From: Saprospiraceae bacterium
GTDB taxonomy: Bacteria > Bacteroidota > Bacteroidia > Chitinophagales > Saprospiraceae
DNA: 64,000 bases
Reading direction: 5' to 3'
Assembly (NCBI GenBank): GCA_016708265.1
Contig: JADJGA010000004.1
Coordinates: 434,001 to 498,000 of the forward strand
The notes under the pieces were generated by a model. That model did no database searches. It saw only the letters and a list, made by a program, of their open reading frames with translations, and was not told where the DNA came from. This document shows positions 47,705-57,384 of this stretch, in pieces. The first letter of the stretch is position 1. Each line of letters begins with the position of its first letter. The position numbers were made by a program, and so were the translations under genes.

Positions 47705-48637
47705 ATGAAAACAATCACCGGATACTTCTTTTCTGTTGTTGTAATTTTTTCATTATTACAATTTCTGATTTCATGCAGAATATCACATCCAAAGGACATC
47801 TCTTGCCCTGATTTTAAAAGCGAAATGCAAAAACCTTCTTTAAGTTTTAAGAATACAGATTTTTTCAAGTTCTTAAAAAGTGAAAGATCAAAACAAGTTC
47901 ACTACCAAAAAGATGAATTTGAAACTGATAAGGGTTTTAAAGAGACAGAAATGAGAAATGTTTATCCAACGGATTATCTGGCTTATAAAACTTTTGAAGT
48001 GATATCAGAAAAATTTGTTTTATCACAACATTTGTCGAAAGGAACTCAAAATGTTACAGGTGTAAATTTAAGACCATTAAACAAGGATAAAGTCCATAAT
48101 AAATACAAGTTGTCATCCAATTTATTAGAAAAACCTTGTGATACAATCATACTTAATAATGGTGTGAAGATTGCAGCTACAGATATTCTGATTGAATATA
48201 AAACTATCAAATTTAAAACATGCACTGATCAAAGTAGAAAAGGCTATACAATTGTAAAAGAATTAGTAAAAAAAATAAAATACAATAAAGGAAATGAACA
48301 AATAATAAATGATGTAAACTATAAGAATTATTCGAAAAAATATAAAAAATATGGGGTATATTCGTTAATTTTTGCTTTAATTGGGGCAGTATCATTCTTA
48401 ATTTTATTATTCAATTTATGGACATTACAGGGAGGTATGGCTTTGTTTTTATTTTTATCTAGCTTAATTTTGAATACTCTTTCTTTTATCCTTGGAATAA
48501 TCGGCTTAAAAAAATTAATGAAGATCGTAGATAATTATGACCAAAGAACTATGGCAACGATAGGAATTGTCATTTCAACTGTGCCATTATTGTTACTTTT
48601 AATTAGTTTGTTTTTTTTATTAACTGGAGGTTTTTGA
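47705..48637 (+). CDS. Lipoprotein with three C-terminal membrane helices, function unknown
   Basis: 310 residues. A signal peptide with lipobox LISC (Cys near 24) is followed by about 190 soluble residues with no family I recognise (CDTIILNNGVKIAATDILIEYKTIKFKTC). The C-terminus has three membrane helices (YSLIFALIGAVSFLILLFNLW, GGMALFLFLSSLILNTLSFILGIIGL, MATIGIVISTVPLLLLLISLFFLL), resembling DUF4190-like membrane tails. A lipid-anchored N-terminus plus polytopic C-terminus is unusual. The strongly A-rich codon use fits the neighbourhood only loosely. Confidence 0.7.
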   Translation: MKTITGYFFSVVVIFSLLQFLISCRISHPKDISCPDFKSEMQKPSLSFKNTDFFKFLKSERSKQVHYQKDEFETDKGFKETEMRNVYPTDYLAYKTFEVISEKFVLSQHLSKGTQNVTGVNLRPLNKDKVHNKYKLSSNLLEKPCDTIILNNGVKIAATDILIEYKTIKFKTCTDQSRKGYTIVKELVKKIKYNKGNEQIINDVNYKNYSKKYKKYGVYSLIFALIGAVSFLILLFNLWTLQGGMALFLFLSSLILNTLSFILGIIGLKKLMKIVDNYDQRTMATIGIVISTVPLLLLLISLFFLLTGGF

Positions 48638-48783
48638 TGTTATAATAAAAGTTGTTTTACATAACTTTCAATTAATTTGAATGAAATCATTATTTCAAAA
48701 AGCTTCAGATATGCTATTATGAAATATAAAATTACAATATTTTTCAAATCAAACAGTTTTAAATCCTTATTATATCGGAAAAT

Positions 48784-49434
48784 ATGAAAATCAATTTAAT
48801 ACTTATTTTATTTATTTTTTTAAGCTCATTTACCGGCAAACCTTCGGTTAAACTGGCCCTTGTCAAATACAATGGAGGAGGTGACTGGTATGCTAATCCC
48901 ACTTCTCTCAGAAATTTAAGTAGATTTTGCAACTCAAATCTGGGCACCGACATAGATGAAAACTATGAAACTATAGAGATAGGATCACCAAATATTTACA
49001 ATTATCCATATTTGCATATCACAGGACACGGAAATATTATCTTTTCAGATTCAGAAGCTGAAAACCTCAGGAGATATCTCGAATCAGGGGGATTTTTGCA
49101 CATTTCCGATAATTTTGGTTTTGATCCTTACATAAGACTGGCGATGAAAAAAGTTTTTCCTGAAAAAGAATTTATTGAATTACCATGGAATCATCCCATT
49201 TATCATCAAAAATTCAATTTTAATTCAGGCCTTCCCAAAATACACGAACACGATAAAAAGCCGGCAAAAGGATTTGGCATCTTGCATGAAGGCAGACTTG
49301 TGTGCTTCTATGATCATGAATGTGATCTCGGGGACGGATGGGAAGACCAGGATGTTCATAAAGACCCGGAATCCACAAGACTAAATGCGCTCAGGATGGG
49401 AGCAAATATCATTCAATTTGCTTTTACTCAATAA
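48784..49434 (+). CDS. DUF4159 family secreted protein
   Basis: 216 residues with a signal peptide (NLILILFIFLSSFTGK). The DUF4159 core runs from LALVKYNGGGDWYANPTSLRNL through YPYLHITGHGNIIFSD, LRRYLESGGFLHISDNFGFD and the end MRMGANIIQFAFT. The family resembles a glutamine-amidotransferase-like Rossmann fold and is often near MoxR/TPR operons, which are absent here. Enzymatic function is unproven. Confidence 0.85.
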   Translation: MKINLILILFIFLSSFTGKPSVKLALVKYNGGGDWYANPTSLRNLSRFCNSNLGTDIDENYETIEIGSPNIYNYPYLHITGHGNIIFSDSEAENLRRYLESGGFLHISDNFGFDPYIRLAMKKVFPEKEFIELPWNHPIYHQKFNFNSGLPKIHEHDKKPAKGFGILHEGRLVCFYDHECDLGDGWEDQDVHKDPESTRLNALRMGANIIQFAFTQ

Positions 49435-49491
49435 AACCCGATAAGAGCTAGAATTTATTTTCATAAATTAATAAAAAAATGTCACTATAAA

Positions 49492-49521
49492 TTTGTTATT
49501 GATATTTATTCCATATATTTG
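49492..49521 (+). promoter_or_regulatory. Promoter of the small beta-barrel gene at 49557
   Basis: TTTG at 49492-49495, 18 bases, then TATATTTG at 49514-49521, 35 bases before the ATG. A good Bacteroidota consensus match. Confidence 0.75.
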
Positions 49522-49556
49522 TATATAATTTATTTAGTAACCAAAAAATATTAATT

Positions 49557-50048
49557 ATGAAAAAAATTACATTTACACTTTTACTAGCTTTTGCTTTTCT
49601 GTTAACAAATAACATGAATGCTCAGGAATACAAATCTGCTGTTGGGGTAAAACTTGGCTATGGTTTGGTTGGAACATACAAAATGTTCCTGAATGATAAA
49701 GCAGCAATTGATGTTTTCGGAGGTATCAGATGGGGTGGATTAGCAGCAGGAGCTTATTATCTTATGCACAATGAAATCCCTTCAGTAGACAAATTATCCT
49801 GGTACTGGGGAGGTGGTGTATCTTTTACCACATGGGATTATGGTGTTTCCGGATTAGATAACTATTATGAACTTGGAATTTCCGGAGTTATAGGTTTGGA
49901 TTATTCATTTGATGAATTCCCATTGAATGTAAGTGTTGACTGGGCTCCAACTTTTGTAGTTGTTGATTCATGGGATTATTCCGGAACTTACAATAGATTC
50001 AGAAGTGGCTATGGCGCGTTAAGTGCAAGATATATCTTAAAAAGGTAG
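49557..50048 (+). CDS. Small outer-membrane beta-barrel protein
   Basis: 163 residues with a signal peptide (ITFTLLLAFAFLLTNNMNAQ). The mature part has alternating aromatic/glycine strands (SAVGVKLGYGLVGTYKMFL, IDVFGGIRWGGLAAGAYYL, WYWGGGVSFTTW, YGALSARYILKR) typical of eight-stranded barrels in Bacteroidota. Its ligand is unknown. A clear promoter and terminator flank it. Confidence 0.8.
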   Translation: MKKITFTLLLAFAFLLTNNMNAQEYKSAVGVKLGYGLVGTYKMFLNDKAAIDVFGGIRWGGLAAGAYYLMHNEIPSVDKLSWYWGGGVSFTTWDYGVSGLDNYYELGISGVIGLDYSFDEFPLNVSVDWAPTFVVVDSWDYSGTYNRFRSGYGALSARYILKR

Positions 50049-50061
50049 AATTTAATTAAAG

Positions 50062-50097
50062 AAAAAAAATAGCTGCAAATCCTGCAGCTATTTTTTT
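50062..50097. terminator. Bidirectional terminator between the barrel gene and iorB
   Basis: Perfect stem atagctgca/tgcagctat (50069-50077 and 50083-50091) with flanking A-run and T-run. It overlaps the last codons of the leftward iorB gene and serves both convergent transcripts. Confidence 0.9.
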
Positions 50098-50675
50098 TGC
50101 ATCATTTCCAAAGCAATTTCTTTTCCGAATTTATAAGCATCCATATTTATGCTTACAGTTCTCTCTCCTTTAGGAGTGAAAAATGCCATCATCCCTTCAA
50201 GAATAGCTTCTTCTCCCAAATTCAGAAAAGGTGAGGCAGCACCTAGAACTACCATATTGGCTGATTTTTTATTGCCAGCCCTGAGGGCAAGTTTCCCTGC
50301 ATCCAGCAAAATCCGATTAGGAACTTTATTAAGTTCACTGATTATTTTTTCAATTTCAGGATAATTGTCACTTTCATAAGGATCGGTATTACTGATAAGG
50401 TATCCGTCTTTGCTCAGGTATGAAAAATATCTCAGTGTTTCCATAGGCTCCACAGATATCAACGCATTTGCTTTACCATTGGGTATGAGAACTGACTGTA
50501 TTTCACTATCAGATATCCTGATGTGAGAAAGTACTGCTCCACCTCTCTGACTCATGCCGTGAACTTCTGACTGTTTGACATAAAGATTTTTGCTCAGTGC
50601 ACCTAAAGCGAGAACTGCTGATATTGATAAAATACCCTGCCCACCGACTCCTGCCAGTATTATATTGTCATGCAT
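50088..50675 (-). CDS. iorB: Indolepyruvate:ferredoxin oxidoreductase, beta subunit
   Basis: Works with IorA to oxidise arylpyruvates to aryl-CoA, reducing ferredoxin. 195 residues. The 2-oxoacid oxidoreductase gamma-type fold begins IILAGVGGQGILSISAVLALGAL, followed by SEVHGMSQRGGAVLSHIRI, both conserved. It lies 5 bases below iorA, so the two are co-translated. Confidence 0.93.
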   Translation of the reverse strand: MHDNIILAGVGGQGILSISAVLALGALSKNLYVKQSEVHGMSQRGGAVLSHIRISDSEIQSVLIPNGKANALISVEPMETLRYFSYLSKDGYLISNTDPYESDNYPEIEKIISELNKVPNRILLDAGKLALRAGNKKSANMVVLGAASPFLNLGEEAILEGMMAFFTPKGERTVSINMDAYKFGKEIALEMMQKK

Positions 50676-50680
50676 AATAA

Positions 50681-52273
50681 TTACATTTTTTTATAAAATT
50701 TAACGCACTCTCTCTGTGCTATTATAACAGAGACCCCATGATGATTTATTTCATTTTTTATAATCTCTATATTTTGCTGAAGGTTTTTCTTAAGAGGAAC
50801 TATAAGTTTAAGATGTTCCTCTTCCACTCCTACTCCACGGCATATATCAGCAATTCTGCCAGTTGCAGCAGTATCCTGTCCTCCTGTCATTGCTGTAGTA
50901 TAATTATCTGAGATCAGCACAGTTATATTTGCTTTGTCATTCACTGCATCAAGTAAACCGGTGATACCTGAGTGTGTAAAAGTGCTGTCGCCTATCACAG
51001 CTATTGCCGGGAAAATACCCGCATCTGCTGCTCCTTTTGCCATAGTGATAGATGCTCCCATATCAATACAAGTATCTATGGCTTCGTATGGTGGCAGCGC
51101 TCCCAGAGTATAGCAACCGATGTCAGAAAATATTCTGCGACTACCTATCTGTTTTGATATTTCATTCAGTTCATCGTACAAATCTCTGTGACCGCAACCT
51201 ACGCACATAGCCGGGGGCCTAGGAAATGCTGCATCTGATGAAAACTCATTTACTTCTACGGGTAATCCCAATGCATGTGCTACATGATCTGTATTCAATT
51301 CTCCTGTTCTTGGTAGAATTCCAGTGAGTTTTCCTACAATCTTATCGTTTTCAGTGAAAACATTGTTCCGGAGGTACTCTTCAACCACAGGATAACCTTC
51401 TTCAAGTACAAGGATCTTATCACAGATCTGAAACAATTCCCTTATCTGTTTCATAGGAAGCGGGTACTGATTGACTTTAAGCGTTGGATATGGATTAGGA
51501 TTTTCAAGGAAATTATCCATCAGATAAGTGTATGCAATTCCGCAAGCTATGATACCCAATGAAGTGTCTGTTCCATCCGAAAATTTATTATATTTACTGT
51601 TTTCTGAAAACTTTTCAAGTTCTTCCTGCATTTTTATCAATCCATTGTATCTTCCTTTAGCATTGGATGGAAGTAAAATGAATCTTGTTGTATCCTGAGG
51701 TGGATCCAAATGATTCTGGCTTAATTTTTCTCCGGTTTTCACTCCTGTTCTTGAGTGCGCAAGTCTTGTTGTCAATCTGAACAAAACCGGCAGTTTAACT
51801 CTCTCGGATAACTCAAAAGCATAACGCATCATCTCATAAGTTTCCTGTCCTGTAGTAGGTTCTATTATAGGCACCATGGCAAATCTCCCATAAACTCTGG
51901 AATCCTGTTCATTTTGTGATGAGTGCATTGAGGGATCATCTGCGACCACAACCAGCAAACCTCCATTTACTCCACTGATAGCAGAATTGATAAAAGCATC
52001 TGCTGCAACATTAAGTCCGACATGTTTCATAGTCACGATGGTTCTCTTTCCTGCATAGGACATTCCAAGAGCTGTTTCCATCGCTGTTTTCTCATTTACA
52101 GTCCATGAAGCAATAACTTTTTTTTCTTTCACTTCGGGGGTTCTCTGCGCATAAGTTATTATTTCTGTTGAAGGAGTTCCGGGATAGCCATAAATTCCTG
52201 AAACACCTGCATCAATTGCACCCTGAGCAACAGCCTCATCGCCCAATAGTAATTTAATCTGAGGATTTATCAT
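50681..52273 (-). CDS. iorA: Indolepyruvate:ferredoxin oxidoreductase, alpha subunit (no ferredoxin domain)
   Basis: 530 residues. The pyrimidine-binding domain starts LLGDEAVAQGAIDAGVSGIYGYPGTPSTEI; the TPP domain has CVGCGHRDLYDEL and the TPP/Mg motif IGDSTFTHSGITGLLDAVNDK followed by ISDNYTTAMTGGQD. Archaeal and many other IorA proteins have a C-terminal 2[4Fe-4S] domain of about 60 residues; here the protein ends soon after the TPP domain with VIIAQRECVKF. This short form is seen in other Bacteroidota, implying a separate ferredoxin. Confidence 0.92.
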   Translation of the reverse strand: MINPQIKLLLGDEAVAQGAIDAGVSGIYGYPGTPSTEIITYAQRTPEVKEKKVIASWTVNEKTAMETALGMSYAGKRTIVTMKHVGLNVAADAFINSAISGVNGGLLVVVADDPSMHSSQNEQDSRVYGRFAMVPIIEPTTGQETYEMMRYAFELSERVKLPVLFRLTTRLAHSRTGVKTGEKLSQNHLDPPQDTTRFILLPSNAKGRYNGLIKMQEELEKFSENSKYNKFSDGTDTSLGIIACGIAYTYLMDNFLENPNPYPTLKVNQYPLPMKQIRELFQICDKILVLEEGYPVVEEYLRNNVFTENDKIVGKLTGILPRTGELNTDHVAHALGLPVEVNEFSSDAAFPRPPAMCVGCGHRDLYDELNEISKQIGSRRIFSDIGCYTLGALPPYEAIDTCIDMGASITMAKGAADAGIFPAIAVIGDSTFTHSGITGLLDAVNDKANITVLISDNYTTAMTGGQDTAATGRIADICRGVGVEEEHLKLIVPLKKNLQQNIEIIKNEINHHGVSVIIAQRECVKFYKKM

Positions 52274-52554
52274 ATGATTTTTTTTGTAAAAATAGAATAA
52301 AATTGTATTTTGGATTATTCTTTTTGAAAATTTTACAATTAGTCAGAATATTTCCAAACTAATTACCGAAGTTATAGGGATGGAATGGGTGATGAAATTA
52401 CCAATTACGATTTTTGATTTGAAGAGGGGAGATATGGGGATTATTTTACATTTTAGATTTTTAATTTTATATTTATTTTGACTTTGGGGTGTATTAATCC
52501 TATAATCTTTTAATCTTAGGAATCTTAGTTCTGACAAATGGAGGGATGAAAGGG

Positions 52555-52770
52555 GAAGTCAAAGACTCCGACGATTGTAGTTGGAAATGCTGGCATCGAA
52601 GTCACAGACTCATATCTTCGACGAGCGTAGGGAAAAGTGAAATTAAAAAAGCTTGTCAGTATGGGATTTAAAATGTCATTCAACCATTCAATCATTCATT
52701 CATTCAATAACTCACCAATTCAATCATTCAATAACTCACCAACTCAATCATTCATCAATCTATTTCACCA
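52555..52770 (+). repeat. Intergenic repeats between iorA and cdsA
   Basis: Two degenerate copies of gaagtcAxAGACTc...cgacgaxxgtag (52555-52580 and 52598-52630), then a minisatellite of attcaatcattcaataactcacca-like units (52676-52770). The minisatellite reaches the 3' end of the leftward cdsA gene. The remainder of 52274-52554 shows no gene. Confidence 0.7.
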
Positions 52771-53593
52771 ACAAATATACGAGTGCAGTGATAAACGGCA
52801 ATGAGAAAAGGAATGAATCAAACCTATCAAGAAATCCACCATGACCCGGAAGAGCATTTCCGGAATCCTTTAAATTATATATTCTCTTCAGCTTTGATTC
52901 AACCAGGTCACCAGCTGTCCCAATTATGAAAACGATCAATGCTGCAACAAAATAAAAAGAGAAATCAAAATAACCATAAAAATAATGCAAGAGAAACGAT
53001 GCTAAAACAGCAAAAACCCCTCCACCAACAAAACCCTCAATTGATTTTTTAGGTGAAACCTCAGGGAGCAACTTGTGCTTACCAAACCTTGAACCAACAA
53101 AATATGCAAATGAATCATTGACCCATATTAGAAGTATCAAAATAAATAAAGTCCTGAAAAAATCTGAAAGATAATGTTGTTGTACAAACATATAAAGCAT
53201 GAATGGAATACCTATATAGAGAAGAGATTCTGCGATTATCACCAGTTTATTAGAGTTAACCAATTTCTTACTTTTAAACAGATCAACAATGAGATATATA
53301 TCATAAATAATTATAATACCTAAAAGCATCTCAAAAATATGTATTGATAAAACTTTAAAAAAATACTCGATAGCCATTGGCAAAGAACCAAAAACAAGAG
53401 CTGTCAATATTATGAAAAACTTTGAAACAGCACCATTCATCCTGATCTTGAAAAATTCAAAAGCAGTAAGAATAGAAACAAGTAAAAGAAATATATTCAC
53501 TGTATGAATACTGTGATTCAATAATAAGATCACTGCCAATCCATAAAAAACAGCAGTTTTTGACCTGGTCTTCAAAGTACTAAAACTCGACAT
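52760..53593 (-). CDS. cdsA: Phosphatidate cytidylyltransferase
   Basis: Makes CDP-diacylglycerol for phospholipid synthesis. 277 residues, with about eight membrane helices. The family signature is intact near the C-terminus: KRIYNLKDSGNALPGHGGFLDRFDS. The earlier conserved KKSIEGFVGG is also present. It follows the CPBP protease gene by 11 bases. Confidence 0.95.
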   Translation of the reverse strand: MSSFSTLKTRSKTAVFYGLAVILLLNHSIHTVNIFLLLVSILTAFEFFKIRMNGAVSKFFIILTALVFGSLPMAIEYFFKVLSIHIFEMLLGIIIIYDIYLIVDLFKSKKLVNSNKLVIIAESLLYIGIPFMLYMFVQQHYLSDFFRTLFILILLIWVNDSFAYFVGSRFGKHKLLPEVSPKKSIEGFVGGGVFAVLASFLLHYFYGYFDFSFYFVAALIVFIIGTAGDLVESKLKRIYNLKDSGNALPGHGGFLDRFDSFLFSLPFITALVYLLVK

Positions 53594-53604
53594 GATTGTA
53601 ATAT

Positions 53605-54474
53605 TTAAGCTATGACATTTTTATCTAAAGATTCTTCTTTCAAATGTATCAATTTATGTCTGATAATAAAAACTGATATTGCAGAAAGTAATAATATATA
53701 TAATGGTATCTCTGGAATTTGTTGTAAATCAGTTTGTTTTACTCCATCCTGGATATAATAGGCAGATATTAACAGCATCAAATTATTCATAAAATGAATA
53801 AGTATAGGTACCAGGATACTTGATGACCAATAATAAAGATACCCCATTATCAATCCCAGAAAAAACCTGGGCAGAAATCCGTCAAACTGCATGTGAAAAG
53901 CACTGAAAACTATAGCTGCTATAATTATAGCAATATCCGGATTACGAATTCCCTTTATTATTTCATTTTGCATGCCGGCTCTGAAGAACAGCTCTTCACT
54001 GATCGCAGGTAACAAAGCTACTATCAATATCCTCACTATCAATTCATAAGGAGATTTGAAATCGAGAATCATCAGAGTTATTTGTTCTGCAATTTTATTT
54101 TCTTGCATAAACCAATCTGCGAGAGGTAACTTTTGATTGATTACAGCTGAAAACTGGATTAAAGGGTATGCAAGAAACAAAAGCATCAAACCATATAAAA
54201 AAAATGTTAAATCTGCTGGCAACTTAATTTTAACCCATACCTTCAAACTTTTAAAATGGAAAATTATAATGAAAATTACAGCCGGCAATAAAACACTGAA
54301 AATCTGACTTAATAATACATATGCATCAATTCCGAGTTTATTTACAAGGTCAAGAGATAATTCATCTGTGGCAGCTTTTAAATCCAGTTCGAAACCATTG
54401 AAAATAAATAGGAACAAGACACTCAACAACTGAGCTAATAATATCAGTCCAATTATTCTTAAAAATATTTTCAA
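53605..54474 (-). CDS. CPBP family intramembrane metalloprotease
   Basis: 289 residues and about eight membrane helices. The Abi/CPBP active-site motifs are EELFFR (residues about 160-165), FSAFHMQF and HFMNN. Members include type II CAAX prenyl proteases and bacteriocin-immunity proteins; the specific role is unknown. It forms a two-gene unit with cdsA. Confidence 0.88.
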   Translation of the reverse strand: MKIFLRIIGLILLAQLLSVLFLFIFNGFELDLKAATDELSLDLVNKLGIDAYVLLSQIFSVLLPAVIFIIIFHFKSLKVWVKIKLPADLTFFLYGLMLLFLAYPLIQFSAVINQKLPLADWFMQENKIAEQITLMILDFKSPYELIVRILIVALLPAISEELFFRAGMQNEIIKGIRNPDIAIIIAAIVFSAFHMQFDGFLPRFFLGLIMGYLYYWSSSILVPILIHFMNNLMLLISAYYIQDGVKQTDLQQIPEIPLYILLLSAISVFIIRHKLIHLKEESLDKNVIA

Positions 54475-54615
54475 AATGATTATTTTTGTGTAAAAATAAA
54501 TTAATTATTGATATGTAAGGCATTTTTCATTTCTGTGATTTTTTTCTTTTTTAAAAGTAAACTTTAATAAATTCTTAACAACTAAATAATCTACAATCCT
54601 GATAAAAAAACTAAA

Positions 54616-55338
54616 ATGACAAAATTAAGTGTAAACATAAATAAAATTGCTTTGATAAGAAATGCCAGGGAAGGTAATTTGCCTGATATTTTTAAAATAG
54701 CACAGGACATTGAACACTTCGGAGCAGATGGAATAACAGTGCATCCGAGGCCCGATGAAAGGCATATCAGGTTCAGTGATCTGCCAATTTTAAAAGACCA
54801 GGTAAAAACAGAATTCAATATCGAAGGTTACCCAGGTGAAAGGTATCTTGAGACAGTGCTCAGAATAAAACCTCACCAATGCACTCTTGTCCCCGATCCT
54901 CCCGATGCTCTGACTTCAAACAATGGATGGGATACTATAAAACATCGTAAATACCTTTCAGACATAATCAGCAAGCTGAAAGATGCCGGAATCAGGGTTT
55001 CAATATTCCTGAATCCTGATATTGATATGGTCTATGCAGCCAAAGAGACTGGAACAGACAGAATTGAACTATATACAGGTCCGTTTGCATGGAATTACAG
55101 TAAAAACAGAGAAGATGCGATATCAAAATATATTTCTGCAGCAAAAATTGCTCATGAAATAGGTATGGGCATTAATGCAGGTCATGATCTTAATCTTGAT
55201 AACCTGAAATTTTTCATCACCAATATACCCTACACTGATGAAGTCTCAATAGGCCATGCTCTGGTCAGTGATGCATTGTATTTCGGGCTTCACAATACTA
55301 TTCAGATGTATAAAACGCTCTTAAGAATTGATAATTAA
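54616..55338 (+). CDS. pdxJ: Pyridoxine 5'-phosphate synthase
   Basis: Condenses 3-amino-2-oxopropyl phosphate with 1-deoxyxylulose 5-phosphate in vitamin B6 synthesis. 240 residues, TIM-barrel. Motifs: LSVNINKIALIRNARE, ADGITVHPRPDERHIR, VSIFLNPD, and GINAGHDLN with SIGHALVSDAL at the end. It is a single gene between divergent/convergent minus-strand units. Confidence 0.95.
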   Translation: MTKLSVNINKIALIRNAREGNLPDIFKIAQDIEHFGADGITVHPRPDERHIRFSDLPILKDQVKTEFNIEGYPGERYLETVLRIKPHQCTLVPDPPDALTSNNGWDTIKHRKYLSDIISKLKDAGIRVSIFLNPDIDMVYAAKETGTDRIELYTGPFAWNYSKNREDAISKYISAAKIAHEIGMGINAGHDLNLDNLKFFITNIPYTDEVSIGHALVSDALYFGLHNTIQMYKTLLRIDN

Positions 55339-55523
55339 AGATAGGAAAGTGGGATGGATGGTGAAAAGGTAGAAAGGTAAAAAGGTAGAAAGGTTGGATG
55401 ATATGTAAATTATTCACATATTTATAATTATCCATTAAATACCGATTAATATTCATTGTTCAAGTTTAAGTGGTCACTTTTTTACTAATGACTGTTAACT
55501 GACAATTTATATGAATTTTTTAT

Positions 55524-56456
55524 CTACAAAGCATTTGTTCTGTAATATACTGCCATCGCAAGACCCAGTCCGAATAAAATTACAAAAATAAGTGTACTGA
55601 TAGAGAGTTGCTTCAGGTAAGGATCAAGTAAGCCTGAACTGCCAATATTTTTTACAGCCTGAAAATTACGATAAAATAATGGAAGGCTAATAAGAAACAG
55701 AAACTGATAAGTAGTTTCGAAATTCAGCAACACAAATATAACACTCAACAAAAATCCACCAAACAATAAAACTCCATGATAAATGACTGCTTTCTGAAAG
55801 CCTATTCTTACAGGTATTGAAATTTTTCCTGCCATCCTGTCTGATCCTATATCCCTGATATTGTTTATATTCAAAACCCCTGTTGCATAAAAACCACATG
55901 TGGCAGCAGGCAGGAGCAATTCAGCATCCAATGTCCTTGTCTGCAGAAAATAGGAACCCAGGACTGCAAGCAAACCAAAAAAAATAAAAACGGAAATATC
56001 ACCATATCCTTTGTATCCATACGGTTTTTTTACACTGATGGTATAATTAACTGCAGCTGCGATTGCAAATATGCCAAGTACAAGGAATATTATGAAAGTG
56101 CCTGAATTCAATTTTGATATATAAAGCAGGAGAATTCCTGACAAAAATGATAGTACAGCAAATATCCAAATCATTCTTTTCATAGCAATTGGCGGAATAA
56201 GTCCGTCCTGAACCAGTCGTTTAGGGCCTGTCCTTTCTTCATTGTCTGCTCCAAATAAAGCATCACCATAATCATTGGCAAGATTTGACAAGATCTGCAA
56301 TAAAATAGTTGTCAGAAAAGAAAAGACAAATATAGTCCACCTAAAAGAATCATGGTAATATGCCAGAAAGCTTCCCATTCCTATACAAGACAATGACAAG
56401 GGCAATGTCCTCAGTCTGAACGCTTTGATCCAGTTTTTAAAATTCATTTTCATCAT
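55524..56456 (-). CDS. menA: 1,4-dihydroxy-2-naphthoate polyprenyltransferase
   Basis: Membrane step of menaquinone synthesis: prenylates 1,4-dihydroxy-2-naphthoate. 310 residues with about eight helices. The first Asp-rich motif is NDYGDALFGADNEERTGP and the second NNIRDIGSDRMAGK, both with the expected Asp residues. The first 20 bases overlap the 3' end of rnz, so the two are coupled. Confidence 0.94.
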   Translation of the reverse strand: MMKMNFKNWIKAFRLRTLPLSLSCIGMGSFLAYYHDSFRWTIFVFSFLTTILLQILSNLANDYGDALFGADNEERTGPKRLVQDGLIPPIAMKRMIWIFAVLSFLSGILLLYISKLNSGTFIIFLVLGIFAIAAAVNYTISVKKPYGYKGYGDISVFIFFGLLAVLGSYFLQTRTLDAELLLPAATCGFYATGVLNINNIRDIGSDRMAGKISIPVRIGFQKAVIYHGVLLFGGFLLSVIFVLLNFETTYQFLFLISLPLFYRNFQAVKNIGSSGLLDPYLKQLSISTLIFVILFGLGLAMAVYYRTNAL

Positions 56457-57375
56457 GATTTATATTAACAGAAAATTTATTTCCATCCAGTCCCAGTTCG
56501 ACATTTTCAAAATGCTGTTTAGCTTCACTGATAAAACCTGACAGATCACCATACCTTGAAGAAAAATGTCCAAGAAGCAATTTCCCGGCATTTGCTTTTT
56601 TTGCTATTAAAGCAGCATCGGAAGCAGTACTGTGAAATCTTTCACGGGCTTTGTCCTTCAAATGATCCAGATAAGTGGATTCATGGTAAAGCAGGTCGAC
56701 ATTCCTGACATAATTTGCTATATTATCATTATATTTCGTATCAGAGCAATATGCATAGCTCCTCAATTTTTTGGGTGGCAATGTTATATCCTTGTTTGTT
56801 ATGACAGTGCCATCGGGGAATTCAATATCATTGCCAAATTTTGCTGCCTTAATCTGATTTATGCTAAGGTTGTATTGCGAGATCATAGAAGAGTCTATAT
56901 TTCTCAATCTCCCTTTCTCTATGAATTTAAAACCGGAAGCCGGCATCCGGTGATCCAAGGGAAATGAATGTATCTCTATATGATTGTCATCAAATATCTT
57001 TTCAGGTTTTTCTGTATTAATAATATGAAAAACTATTTCAAAATCAATATGGCTGCCCGATACTTCAAATATTTTATCGATCATTTCTTCAAGACCTAAA
57101 GGAGACCAGATAGTCAGCTTTTTCCTTCTGCCGTTTATATTCATTGAATTGATCAAACCTGGCAAACCAAGAATGTGATCTCCATGAAGATGACTGATAA
57201 AAATATATTCTATTTTGAAATGAGAGATTTTGAAATGCTGAAGCCTGAATTGGGTTCCTTCACCACAGTCTATCATATACAGTTTATCATGTACATTTAA
57301 AATCTGACAGGAGAGGTACCGGTCATGAACAGGGACTGCAGAAGTTGAACCAAGTATTAACAGCTCAAATACCAC
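56437..57375 (-). CDS. rnz: Ribonuclease Z
   Basis: Endonuclease that matures tRNA 3' ends, needed here because the tRNAs in this window do not encode CCA. 312 residues, metallo-beta-lactamase fold with HLHGDHILGLPG as the zinc motif, LYHESTY and LLGHFSSRY. The length matches the short bacterial form. It overlaps menA and follows the STAS gene by 9 bases. Confidence 0.95.
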   Translation of the reverse strand: MVFELLILGSTSAVPVHDRYLSCQILNVHDKLYMIDCGEGTQFRLQHFKISHFKIEYIFISHLHGDHILGLPGLINSMNINGRRKKLTIWSPLGLEEMIDKIFEVSGSHIDFEIVFHIINTEKPEKIFDDNHIEIHSFPLDHRMPASGFKFIEKGRLRNIDSSMISQYNLSINQIKAAKFGNDIEFPDGTVITNKDITLPPKKLRSYAYCSDTKYNDNIANYVRNVDLLYHESTYLDHLKDKARERFHSTASDAALIAKKANAGKLLLGHFSSRYGDLSGFISEAKQHFENVELGLDGNKFSVNINHDENEF

Positions 57376-57384
57376 AATAGCAGA

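Noticed and set aside
52676..52770. CRISPR array
   Set aside because: The units are contiguous short tandem repeats without unique spacers, and no cas genes are present.
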